Assembly (NCBI GenBank): GCA_965219305.1 | Contig: OZ244725.1 | Coordinates: 806,001-870,000 of the forward strand | Direction of reading: 5' to 3' | Source: DATHTS01 sp965219305 | Lineage (GTDB): Bacteria; Acidobacteriota; Blastocatellia; Pyrinomonadales; Pyrinomonadaceae | Length of the DNA: 64,000 bases | Shown here: one piece after another, positions 32,541 through 40,834 of the stretch | How positions within the stretch are numbered: the first letter of the stretch is position 1 | Layout of the letters: each line of letters opens with the position of its first letter | Notes under the pieces: generated by a model | Told to the model about the DNA's origin: nothing | Database searches by the model: none | What the model saw: the letters and a program-made list of their open reading frames with translations, nothing else | Translations under genes and position numbers: made by a program

Positions 32541-33746
32541 TTACGCAACGGACAATTTTTTATAAAATCGCTCGAGACTTTCTGAAACTATCTGATTCCG
32601 ACCTCTGTTTTTTGCTTCATAAAGCAAAATGTCCGCGCGATCTAACGCATTTTTTAGTTCTACGTCTTTTTGACTAATTTCAGTAACACCGAAACTTGCA
32701 GTAATTCTGATATTTTCGGATAAATATTTCACTTTCAAATCTTCGATAGCCGAACGCAAATACTCTGCAACAATTTCCGCTCCGCTGCAATCGGTATGCG
32801 GCAGAATAATTGCAAATTCTTCACCGCCCAATCGTCCCAAAGTGTCGGTTTCACGCAATAATCTACGGCAAGTTTCGGCAATTTCGATTAATACCTGATC
32901 GCCGGCAGAATGACCGTATTTATCATTTACGTTTTTAAAGAAATCAACGTCGAACATTACCAAACTCAGTGAAGAACGAAAACGCTTGGCACGTTTGATC
33001 TCGTTTTCACCGATTTCAAAAAATCTTCGATTATTATTAGTTCCCGTCAGGAAATCGGTCGTCGCAAGTTTTTCCAATTTTGACTGCGTTCGTTCCAATT
33101 CATTATAAAGACGATTGCTATTTAAATTAATGTAATTAAACGTCCAGACAATTTCAAACAAAATATAAAGGATAAAGAAAATAGGCTGAATCCCGTCAGG
33201 CGAGTAAAAATTATTTTTATCGCCGGTTGAAATTGTAATAATCGAACGTGAAACCATAATTACCAAAAATATATAGTATGTAATTGAGGTAAACTTAAAG
33301 GAAAACATCGTTTTCCTTGTAGCGTTCCGGGTAAACATAAATCCGCAATAACCGCTTACAATACCGACCATTAAGGATGTAAATGCAATCTGCCAAACGA
33401 TATTTTCAAAATAAACTTTGAAACAAATCAAAGCTGCCGTATGAAACAGGAAAAATATCGAACTTATCAAATAAGTTTTTTTGATCTTCAAAAATTGCCG
33501 GTTTCCTTCATAAGCTATTAAGACCGCGCTAAAAGTCAGTGAAGTTCCGATCAAATCCGTCCAATGACTGGAAAAACCGACCATTAGAATTCCGACCGCG
33601 ATGACAATATTAGAAATCACCCATAATCCGAAACCGGAATATGTTTTTTGCGTAAACCGGACAAAAATTATGACGAACGTCAGAAAAGCAGTAACGGACA
33701 CCAAAACAAACGAGAGAGTTTTTAAATCTAACAATATTGGAGACAT
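32541..33746 (-). CDS. Membrane diguanylate cyclase (GGDEF)
   Basis: A 401-residue protein with about six or seven transmembrane helices in residues 1-205. A short linker leads into a GGDEF domain from about 225. The active site is GGEEF (307-311), so the domain should make c-di-GMP. RETD (298-301) five residues upstream of it is a canonical RxxD I-site, implying product inhibition. DVDFFKNVNDKYGH carries metal-binding Asp265 and substrate residues. The membrane part resembles an unknown 7TM-like sensor. No EAL or PilZ gene is adjacent. It stands between the ABC-F gene and a divergent methyltransferase. Confidence 0.93.
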   Translation of the reverse strand: MSPILLDLKTLSFVLVSVTAFLTFVIIFVRFTQKTYSGFGLWVISNIVIAVGILMVGFSSHWTDLIGTSLTFSAVLIAYEGNRQFLKIKKTYLISSIFFLFHTAALICFKVYFENIVWQIAFTSLMVGIVSGYCGFMFTRNATRKTMFSFKFTSITYYIFLVIMVSRSIITISTGDKNNFYSPDGIQPIFFILYILFEIVWTFNYINLNSNRLYNELERTQSKLEKLATTDFLTGTNNNRRFFEIGENEIKRAKRFRSSLSLVMFDVDFFKNVNDKYGHSAGDQVLIEIAETCRRLLRETDTLGRLGGEEFAIILPHTDCSGAEIVAEYLRSAIEDLKVKYLSENIRITASFGVTEISQKDVELKNALDRADILLYEAKNRGRNQIVSESLERFYKKLSVA

Positions 33747-33985
33747 ACCTTGTCGTGTTAAATTTTATAAAAAGTTAAAAAACTTTAACTTTTTAAGTAT
33801 CAAAAGAATTTCAATATGTGATATAAAAATCTATATTTAGTTGAATTCAGGGATGTTAGTGGAGTCAGTCTAAAATCTGGGAGATAACCCCAAACCAATT
33901 ATAACAAATTTATACTACTATTTGACAATTTTTTTAACAATGTTTTGAACATTCAAATTTTACAATTTTTCCAACGAGTATAATT

Positions 33986-34594
33986 ATGAAAAACATTCGT
34001 AACTTTTTCGGTAATATCGATATTTATCTTTTTGACCAAATACAAAAAGAAAGATTCTCCCAAGATATGAAAATTTTGGATGCCGGATGCGGCGACGGGC
34101 GAAATATTATTTATTTTATGCGGATGGGTTTAAGCATTTACGCAGTTGATAATAACGCGGATGCAATCCGAAAAATCAGAAACGCAGCAAAAACGCTCGC
34201 TACTAATTTGCCGCCCGGAAATTTTCAGATTTCTTCTGTTGAAAATATGCCGTTTGTCGAGAACTTTTTCGATTGGATTATCAGCAATGCAGTTTTACAT
34301 TTTGCGGAAAATGAATCACATTTCAAACAAATGATTACAGAAATGTGGCGCGTATTAAAACCCGGAGGGATACTTTTCGCCAGACTCGCTTCATCAATCG
34401 GCATTGAAAAACTGATAAAACCGGTAAATAACGGCAGATATTTTCTTCCTGACGGTTCGAAAAGATTTCTTGTAAACGAAAATATGCTGATTTCGGCAAC
34501 GGAATTTTTGGGCGGCACATTAATCGAGCCGATAAAGACGACTAATGTGCAAAATCTACGATGTATGACGACTTGGGTTTTAATGAAAAACTGA
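33986..34594 (+). CDS. SAM-dependent methyltransferase (class I)
   Basis: A 202-residue Rossmann-fold methyltransferase. The SAM motif is ILDAGCGDGRN (30-40), with an acidic strand end at IYAVDNNADA (52-61) and motif IV FDWIISNAVLHF. The LKPGGILF segment follows. It is a Methyltransf_11-type enzyme, so the substrate is open. The upstream intergenic 239 bp has a TTGACA at 33922 with no matching -10. It lies upstream of metK and ahcY, the SAM-supply and SAH-removal genes, a suggestive but weak link. Confidence 0.85.
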   Translation: MKNIRNFFGNIDIYLFDQIQKERFSQDMKILDAGCGDGRNIIYFMRMGLSIYAVDNNADAIRKIRNAAKTLATNLPPGNFQISSVENMPFVENFFDWIISNAVLHFAENESHFKQMITEMWRVLKPGGILFARLASSIGIEKLIKPVNNGRYFLPDGSKRFLVNENMLISATEFLGGTLIEPIKTTNVQNLRCMTTWVLMKN

Positions 34595-34689
34595 ACTTTA
34601 TTAAACTTTTAACCAAATAATTTGTCTGGAGTTTTTTCCACTGAATAAATCGAATATTTGTATGATTTCACAAATATAAATTGAGGATT

Positions 34690-34718
34690 TTGACAGTTTT
34701 CCAATAAAACGATACACT
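34690..34718 (+). promoter_or_regulatory. Sigma-70-type promoter of metK
   Basis: TTGACA at 34690-34695, a 17-bp spacer, and TACACT at 34713-34718. It has a perfect -35, a 4/6 -10 and ideal spacing, about 49 bp upstream of the metK start. Confidence 0.65.
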
Positions 34719-34766
34719 TTGCCTTTTGTATAAACAACAATTACATATTATAGGAGTTAAAACATA

Positions 34767-35921
34767 TTGAGAAAGCAAAATTATTTATTTACATCCGAAT
34801 CGGTAACTGAAGGACATCCCGATAAAATTTCGGATCAAATTTCCGATGCGATTTTGGATGATATTTTAAGACAAGATCCGACCAGCCGTGTGGCTTGTGA
34901 AACCTTAGTTACAACCGGTTTAGTAGTTGTTGCGGGTGAAATCACAACAAATGCCAACGTTGATTTCCAAAAAGTTATTCGTCAGACGATTAACGACATA
35001 GGTTACAACGATGCAAATTTCGGCTATGACAGCAAGACTTTAAGCGTGTTAAACGCGCTCGGCAGACAGTCGCCGGACATCGCACAAGGCGTGGATACAG
35101 GCGGCGCGGGCGATCAAGGCTTGATGTTCGGTTTTGCCTGTAACGAAACACCGGAATTGATGCCGATGCCGATTCAACTGGCACACGATCTGACAAAAAA
35201 ATTATCTGAAGTTCGTCGTAACGGTGAACTTTCATATCTTAGACCGGACGGAAAATCGCAGGTTTCAGTCGAATATAAGGATGGTAAACCTTTCCGAATC
35301 GAAGCGGTCGTAATTTCATCGCAACACTCTGAAGATATTACTATCGAACAATTGCGCGAAGATATTTTAGAAAAAGTTATCAAAACAGTCGTTCCTGCTG
35401 AACTTTTAGACGAAAATACGAAGTTTCACATTAATCCGACCGGACGTTTCGTCGTCGGCGGACCGATGGGCGATGCCGGTTTGACAGGACGGAAAATTAT
35501 CGTTGACACATACGGCGGCTATGCACCGCACGGCGGCGGCGCATTTTCGGGCAAAGACCCCACGAAAGTTGACCGTTCGGCGGCTTATATGGCGCGTTAT
35601 ATTGCTAAAAATATCGTCGCGGCGGAACTCGCCGAAAAATGTACCGTTCAATTGGCTTATGCCATCGGTGTCGCCGAGCCGGTTTCGGTTTTGGTTGATA
35701 CTCACGAAACAGGCGAAGTAGATGAAGAAGCATTATCAGAAGCAATTCGCAAAATTTTCGATCTAACGCCGAAAGGCATTATTGAAACGCTTGATCTGCG
35801 ACGTCCGATTTATCAGGAAACCGCCGCTTTCGGACATTTCGGACGCGACAATTTCAGTTGGGAAAAAACGGATAAGACAGAAGAATTGCAAAACGCATTA
35901 AGTAAAGCACAAACAGTTTAA
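34767..35921 (+). CDS. metK: S-adenosylmethionine synthase
   Basis: Makes SAM from methionine and ATP (384 residues, family-normal). Visible motifs are the ATP/methionine site GHPDKISDQISDAILD (16-31), GAGDQGLMFGFA near 117, and GGGAFSGKDPTKVDRS near 258. It starts on TTG at 34767, because no ATG in this frame lies near and AGGAG is placed 10 nt upstream. A near-consensus promoter (34690-34718) precedes it and a perfect hairpin (35936) follows it. ahcY is next at 36018; the two supply SAM and remove SAH. I looked for a SAM riboswitch in the 172-bp leader and found none. Confidence 0.97.
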   Translation: MRKQNYLFTSESVTEGHPDKISDQISDAILDDILRQDPTSRVACETLVTTGLVVVAGEITTNANVDFQKVIRQTINDIGYNDANFGYDSKTLSVLNALGRQSPDIAQGVDTGGAGDQGLMFGFACNETPELMPMPIQLAHDLTKKLSEVRRNGELSYLRPDGKSQVSVEYKDGKPFRIEAVVISSQHSEDITIEQLREDILEKVIKTVVPAELLDENTKFHINPTGRFVVGGPMGDAGLTGRKIIVDTYGGYAPHGGGAFSGKDPTKVDRSAAYMARYIAKNIVAAELAEKCTVQLAYAIGVAEPVSVLVDTHETGEVDEEALSEAIRKIFDLTPKGIIETLDLRRPIYQETAAFGHFGRDNFSWEKTDKTEELQNALSKAQTV

Positions 35922-35935
35922 TCAATTACGAATCA

Positions 35936-35998
35936 CGAATTAAAAATTACGAATTGTGACGGAAAAACCGCTTTGATTCGTAATTTTTAATTCATTTT
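35936..35998 (+). terminator. Terminator after metK
   Basis: Perfect 18-bp stem: 35936-35953 (GAATTAAAAATTACGAAT) and 35975-35992, with a 21-nt loop, then ATTTTTCG. It lies between metK and ahcY, so ahcY probably has its own promoter or read-through. Confidence 0.75.
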
Positions 35999-36017
35999 TC
36001 GCAATTCAAATAATATT

Positions 36018-37298
36018 ATGGCACAAGAAGGATTATCAATGGATTACGATATAAAAGACATAAATCTTGCTGAACAAGGCAAGCAAAGAATCGAATGGGC
36101 GAACAGAGAAATGCCCGTTTTGCAATTGATCCGCGAACGTTTTGAAAAGGAAAAACCGCTCGAAGGAATCAAGATCGCGGCGTGCGCTCACATTACGACC
36201 GAAACGGCGAATTTGGCGAGAACCTTGCAAGCCGGCGGCGCACAAGCGATTTTGATCGCTTCAAATCCGCTTTCAACACAAGACGATGTTGCGGCTTCGC
36301 TCGTTAAAGATTGGGGCATTCCGGTTTACGCGATCAAAGGCGAATCGAACGAAACTTACAACCGTCACGTCCGCATCGCGCTCGACTACGATCCCGACAT
36401 CATCATTGACGACGGTTCGGATGTTGTCGCAACGATGCTTAAAGAAAGAAAAGATTTAGCGGAAAAAATTCTCGGCACGACCGAAGAAACCACGACCGGA
36501 ATCGTTCGTCTGAACGCGATGCAGAAAGCGGGCGTGATGACGTTTCCTTCAATTGCCGTCAACGACGCGCAAACCAAACATTTTTTCGATAACCGTTACG
36601 GAACGGGACAATCAACTTTAGACGGAATTATCCGCGCGACGAATATTTTGCTCGCCGGAAAAAATCTCGTCGTCGTCGGTTACGGCTGGTGCGGAAAAGG
36701 CGTTGCGATGCGCGCACGCGGAATGGGCGCAAATGTTATCGTCACGGAAGTTGACCCGATCAAAGCGGTCGAAGCCGTGATGGACGGTTTCCGCGTTCTG
36801 CCGATGTCGGAAGCGGCGAAAGTCGGTGATTTTTTCGTTACAGTTACGGGCAACCGCCACGTTATTGATAAAGAACATTTTGAAGTAATGAAAAGCGGCG
36901 CGATTGTCTGTAACAGTGGACACTTCGATCTCGAATTAAACCTTGATGCTCTGCGCGAATTGTCGGAAGATGCGGTCAAACGCCGTCCGTTCGTCGAAGA
37001 ATATCAATTCAAAAACGGCGACAAATCAATTATCGTTCTCGGCGAAGGTCGTTTAATCAACTTAGCCGCCGCTGAAGGACATCCGGCGAGTGTGATGGAT
37101 ATGTCGTTTGCTAACCAAGCGTTGTCCGCTGAGTATCTCGTTACTCAAAAAGGTAAATTAGATCACAAGGTCCACGTTCTGCCGGAAGAAGTTGACCAGG
37201 AAATTGCGGCTTTGAAACTCCGCGCGATGGGAATTTCGATAGATGAATTAACATCTGAAATGGTCGAATATCTCGGAAGCTGGGAAACAGGAACGTAA
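36018..37298 (+). CDS. ahcY: Adenosylhomocysteinase
   Basis: A 426-residue, NAD-dependent S-adenosylhomocysteine hydrolase, releasing homocysteine and adenosine. Visible segments are CAHITTETANLARTL, the NAD loop GYGWCGKG and GRLINLAAAEGHPASVMD, with the usual C-terminal helix ending YLGSWETGT. The body looks richer in G and C than most neighbours, with many GCG, CGC and GCC codons, perhaps reflecting high expression rather than transfer. A hairpin terminator follows (37317). No clear ribosome-binding site precedes the ATG at 36018. Confidence 0.97.
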   Translation: MAQEGLSMDYDIKDINLAEQGKQRIEWANREMPVLQLIRERFEKEKPLEGIKIAACAHITTETANLARTLQAGGAQAILIASNPLSTQDDVAASLVKDWGIPVYAIKGESNETYNRHVRIALDYDPDIIIDDGSDVVATMLKERKDLAEKILGTTEETTTGIVRLNAMQKAGVMTFPSIAVNDAQTKHFFDNRYGTGQSTLDGIIRATNILLAGKNLVVVGYGWCGKGVAMRARGMGANVIVTEVDPIKAVEAVMDGFRVLPMSEAAKVGDFFVTVTGNRHVIDKEHFEVMKSGAIVCNSGHFDLELNLDALRELSEDAVKRRPFVEEYQFKNGDKSIIVLGEGRLINLAAAEGHPASVMDMSFANQALSAEYLVTQKGKLDHKVHVLPEEVDQEIAALKLRAMGISIDELTSEMVEYLGSWETGT

Positions 37299-37316
37299 TT
37301 TAAGTCTAATTAGAAA

Positions 37317-37350
37317 ACAAAAAAGAGGCGCACAAATGATTTGTGCGCCT
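37317..37350 (+). terminator. Terminator after ahcY
   Basis: A near-perfect stem: AAAAGAGGCGCACAAA (37321-37336) with TTTGTGCGCCTCTTTT (37340-37355), loop TGA, with T-rich sequence at its end. It lies 19 bp past the stop. The GC-rich core makes it a strong intrinsic terminator. Confidence 0.85.
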
Positions 37351-37394
37351 CTTTTTTTGTTCAAAAAATTCGATTTTCCAAAATAAGAAGTATT

Positions 37395-38423
37395 CTAAAC
37401 TGCCGAGTTTAATTTTTTTGCATACATTTGTCGGTAGTATTCACGATATTGACCGTTTCGAATATTCTCGACCCAATCTTTATTCGATACATACCACTCG
37501 ACGGTTTTCTGGAGTCCGTTTTCCCAGGAAATTTCAGGTTTCCAACCGATTTCATTTTCTATTTTAGACGGATCAATAGCGTATCTTCTATCGTGACCGA
37601 GCCGGTCGGAAACACGTTTGATCAAACTTGTCGGCTTATTTAAGGTTTCTAAAATCGAAGTAACAACTTCGATATTTTTTTTCGTATTTCGCGCACCGAT
37701 ATTATAAGCCTCGTTTGATTTCCCTTTTTCGAAAACCTGCCAGATCGCTTCGCAGTGATCGCTGACAAAAATCCAGTCACGTACATTCTGCCCGTCCCCG
37801 TAAAGCGGTAGCGGTTCATCGTTTAGCGCATTTGAAATCATTAACGGAATAAGTTTTTCAGGAAACTGCCTGTAACCGTAATTGTTGCCGCAACGTGTAA
37901 TAACGACATCAAGTCCGAAAGTTTCGTAAGCGGCGCGAATGAAATGTTCCGCCGCCGCTTTTGATGCGGCATACGGTGAATTTGGCTCAAGCGGTGAAGA
38001 TTCTGTAAAAAAAGAAGCATCGCTTTCCGGCAGACTTCCCATTACTTCGTCCGTTGATACTTGTAAAAATCGGCGAACATTTTTTTCGCGGGCGCAGTCA
38101 AGTAAAATCTGTGTGCCGAGAACATTTGTTGTAACAAATTCGTGTGCCGATGAAATGCTGCGGTCAACGTGAGATTCAGCTGCGAAATTGATAATTCCGT
38201 CTGTTTCATCAGGCAATGCTTCTAAAATCGCTTGACGGTCGCAAATATCGCCTTTAATAAAGGTATGACGACTTTCATCAATTCCCTTTAAATTTTCGAG
38301 ATTTCCGGCGTAAGTTAAAGCGTCGAAATTAATTATATTTAACTCGTCATTTTTTTCTAAAACGATTCTGATAAACTCCGAACCGATAAAACCTGCGCCG
38401 CCTGTTACAAATAAAGTTTTCAT
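37395..38423 (-). CDS. rfbB: dTDP-glucose 4,6-dehydratase
   Basis: Converts dTDP-glucose to dTDP-4-keto-6-deoxyglucose. The protein has 342 residues when read from the ATG at 38423. The NAD loop TGGAGFIGS (7-15), STDEVMGS and the catalytic YAASK identify RfbB/RmlB. Reading further upstream in frame to 38546 would overlap the divergent rfbC and adds a 41-residue tail with no homology, so I rejected it. It is divergent from rfbC (103 bp between starts). The rest of the dTDP pathway is rfbC and rfbA; rfbD is missing from this window. Confidence 0.95.
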   Translation of the reverse strand: MKTLFVTGGAGFIGSEFIRIVLEKNDELNIINFDALTYAGNLENLKGIDESRHTFIKGDICDRQAILEALPDETDGIINFAAESHVDRSISSAHEFVTTNVLGTQILLDCAREKNVRRFLQVSTDEVMGSLPESDASFFTESSPLEPNSPYAASKAAAEHFIRAAYETFGLDVVITRCGNNYGYRQFPEKLIPLMISNALNDEPLPLYGDGQNVRDWIFVSDHCEAIWQVFEKGKSNEAYNIGARNTKKNIEVVTSILETLNKPTSLIKRVSDRLGHDRRYAIDPSKIENEIGWKPEISWENGLQKTVEWYVSNKDWVENIRNGQYREYYRQMYAKKLNSAV

Positions 38424-38526
38424 ATTTTTGTTTGTCTTATGCAAATTTTTGATGTTACCATATCTATTTGAAATTTTGCCAGATAAGTAAATTCTGGCAA
38501 TCAATTTTGCGCGGAGATTTGGAAAA

Positions 38527-39075
38527 TTGGAAATAAGAAAACTCAAACTGGACGGAACATTTGAAATCCGACCTAAGTTACACGGCGATTTACGCGGATA
38601 TTTCGCGGAAACATATCTTTCAAACTTATTTGAAGATCACGGTTTGCAGACAAATTGGGTTCAGGAAAATCAATCTCTTTCGACACGTCTGCATACAATT
38701 CGCGGATTGCATTATCAGACTCCGCCTGTGGCTCAAACAAAACTCGTCAGAGCAGTTGTCGGAAAAATTTTGGACGTTTTCGTTGACATCAGGAAAGAAT
38801 CGCCGACTTACGGACAATGGGATTCACTCGTAGTTTCCGATGAAACCTGCAATGCGGTTTACGTTCCGCAAGGTTTCGCTCACGGTTTTTGCACTCTGAC
38901 TGAAAATGTTATCGTGCAGTATAAAGTGGATAATCCTTATTCGCCGGAAAATGAAGGCGGAATACGTTGGAACGACTCGGATTTGAACATTGATTGGAAA
39001 ACCGAAAATCCGCAAATGTCACAGCGTGATTTGGAATTGCCTGTTTTTAGTGAACTTGAAACTCCATTTGATTAA
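38527..39075 (+). CDS. rfbC: dTDP-4-dehydrorhamnose 3,5-epimerase
   Basis: A cupin-fold epimerase, RfbC/RmlC type, 182 residues. Visible: RGYFAETY (23-30), TIRGLHYQ with catalytic His62, the YVPQGFAHGF block and a Tyr region at 132-138. It starts on TTG at 38527 with GGAG 10 nt upstream; no in-frame ATG is near. It precedes rfbA by 84 bp. It should make dTDP-4-keto-L-rhamnose, but the reductase rfbD is absent here, so this product may feed another sugar or a reductase encoded elsewhere. Confidence 0.94.
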   Translation: MEIRKLKLDGTFEIRPKLHGDLRGYFAETYLSNLFEDHGLQTNWVQENQSLSTRLHTIRGLHYQTPPVAQTKLVRAVVGKILDVFVDIRKESPTYGQWDSLVVSDETCNAVYVPQGFAHGFCTLTENVIVQYKVDNPYSPENEGGIRWNDSDLNIDWKTENPQMSQRDLELPVFSELETPFD

Positions 39076-39159
39076 AACATATTATTATTTCAGAATAATG
39101 TAAATCTGATTTCAAGATTAAATAATTTAAAGTAAAAATCAAAATAATATAAAAATATA

Positions 39160-39909
39160 ATGAAAGGCGTAGTATTAGCAGGCGGTTTAGGTTCGAGACT
39201 TTTTCCGCTGACAAAAATCACAAACAAACATCTTCTTCCAGTGTTCGATCAACCGATGATCTATTATCCGATCAGAACATTGGTCAACGCCGGAATTGAC
39301 GAAATAATGATCGTTACCGGCGGAAACTCTTCGGGAGATTTTCTAAAACTTCTCGGCAACGGAAAGGAATTCGGTTTAAAACACATTAATTATACCTATC
39401 AAGAAGGTGAGGGCGGAATCGCCGACGCGCTCAGTCTGGTTGAACATTTTGCCGATAACGGCCCGATTTGCGTTATTCTCGGTGATAATATTATCGAAGG
39501 AAATATAATAAAAGCCGTCGAAGATTATAAAAATCAAGGCAAAGGAGCAAAAATTTTATTGAAACAAGTTACTGACCCGAACAGATTCGGCGTTCCCGAA
39601 CTTGACGGCGACCGCGTTTTGCAAATCGAAGAAAAACCGGAAAACCCCAAGTCCGACCTTGCCGTTATCGGAATTTATTTTTATGACTCGACCGTTTTTG
39701 AAATTATTAATAAACTCATTCCGAGCGAACGCGGCGAACTTGAAATAACGGATGTCAATAATCATTACATAAATCGCGGCGAAATGACGTGGAACGAACT
39801 CGACGGTTGGTGGACGGATGCCGGAACTTTTGACAGTTTGCTGCTCGCTACGAATTTGGTAGCCGAAAGCGGAGCGAATAACCTTCAAATGCAAACGACT
39901 AACAACTAA
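39160..39909 (+). CDS. rfbA: Glucose-1-phosphate thymidylyltransferase
   Basis: A 249-residue nucleotidyltransferase: GGLGSRLFPLT (8-18), the LLPVFDQPMIYYPI block and the LGDNI metal/sugar motif near 107. The short length with no C-terminal allosteric helix resembles compact RmlA-type enzymes. It would make dTDP-glucose from glucose-1-phosphate and dTTP. It is 157 bp before the CDP-branch rfbF. The leader has no clear ribosome-binding site. Confidence 0.92.
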   Translation: MKGVVLAGGLGSRLFPLTKITNKHLLPVFDQPMIYYPIRTLVNAGIDEIMIVTGGNSSGDFLKLLGNGKEFGLKHINYTYQEGEGGIADALSLVEHFADNGPICVILGDNIIEGNIIKAVEDYKNQGKGAKILLKQVTDPNRFGVPELDGDRVLQIEEKPENPKSDLAVIGIYFYDSTVFEIINKLIPSERGELEITDVNNHYINRGEMTWNELDGWWTDAGTFDSLLLATNLVAESGANNLQMQTTNN

Positions 39910-40066
39910 AAAAACAATTTCAATTTATATCAACATTACAAATTTGCCGGCATTTTTAAATAATTTGCCTGTTGAAAATACTGCCGCCAATATAAACTTT
40001 AACTGAAATTTTTCACATATCATATACAAATTTTACATATTATAATCTTAAATAATCTTTAATAAA

Positions 40067-40834
40067 ATGAAAGTTGTAATTCTTGCAGGAGGTCTCGGAA
40101 CCCGGCTTGCCGAAGAGACTGAAGTCAAACCGAAGCCGATGGTTGAAATCGGAAACCATCCGATTTTGTGGCATATTATGAAAATTTATGCTCATTATGG
40201 TTTTAACGAATTTTTTATCGCGTTAGGTTACAAAGGTTCCGTAATCAAGAGATTTTTTTATGATTATCATTCGTTAAGCGGTAATATTTCGTTAAATTTT
40301 TCCGACGGCATAATTGATGTTAAAAATAGAGATTGTGAGGATTGGCGTGTACATCTTATTGAAACCGGCTACAATACGATGACCGGCGGACGGGTCAAGC
40401 GTTTGGAAGAATTCCTAAAAGACGACACATTTATGGTTACTTACGGTGACGGAGTTGCAAATGTTGATGTTGGCGAACTCGTAAAGTTTCATAAATCACA
40501 CGGAAAACTGGGAACCGTAACCGCTGTTCACCCGCCTGCACGTTATGGAGAATTGCTTATAAATGACGATTTAACCACCGCATTCAGCGAAAAGCCGCAA
40601 ACTCACGAAGGTTGGATAAACGGCGGTTTTCTCGTGTTTGAACCGGAGATTTTAGAACATTTATCGGGAGATCAGAGCATTCTGGAATTGGAAGCACTCG
40701 AAAGACTGGCTAAACAAAATCAACTGGTTGCTTACAAACATCACGGATTCTGGCAGTGTATGGACACATTGCGCGATAAACGACAACTTCAGGATACGTG
40801 GGAAAATGGAAATCCGCCGTGGAAACTTTGGTAA
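40067..40834 (+). CDS. rfbF: Glucose-1-phosphate cytidylyltransferase
   Basis: A 255-residue nucleotidyltransferase: GGLGTRLAEETEVKPKPMV (8-26), WHIMKIYAHYGFNEF and LKDDTFMVTYGDGVANVDV. These are the signature of RfbF, making CDP-glucose, the first committed step of CDP-deoxyhexoses. A TATAAT at 40041-40046 lies 20 bp upstream of the ATG, too close for a normal leader unless transcription starts near the ATG. It runs straight into rfbG, whose ATG follows its stop directly. Confidence 0.95.
   Translation: MKVVILAGGLGTRLAEETEVKPKPMVEIGNHPILWHIMKIYAHYGFNEFFIALGYKGSVIKRFFYDYHSLSGNISLNFSDGIIDVKNRDCEDWRVHLIETGYNTMTGGRVKRLEEFLKDDTFMVTYGDGVANVDVGELVKFHKSHGKLGTVTAVHPPARYGELLINDDLTTAFSEKPQTHEGWINGGFLVFEPEILEHLSGDQSILELEALERLAKQNQLVAYKHHGFWQCMDTLRDKRQLQDTWENGNPPWKLW

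Noticed and set aside
33747..33985. TTGACA at 33922 as a full promoter for the methyltransferase
   Set aside because: The -10 at the matching spacing reads TTGAAC, too weak to call.
34595..34766. SAM riboswitch in the metK leader
   Set aside because: Only a short 8-bp AT-rich hairpin near 34653-34676 is present; no pattern of known SAM riboswitch classes was seen, and a normal promoter lies downstream of it.
35922..36017. SAH riboswitch before ahcY
   Set aside because: The region is a perfect AT-rich stem matching a metK terminator, without the GC-rich core of SAH riboswitches.
38424..38546. N-terminal extension of rfbB
   Set aside because: The 41 added residues overlap the divergent rfbC start and are unlike any RfbB N-terminus; the NAD loop begins right after the ATG at 38423.
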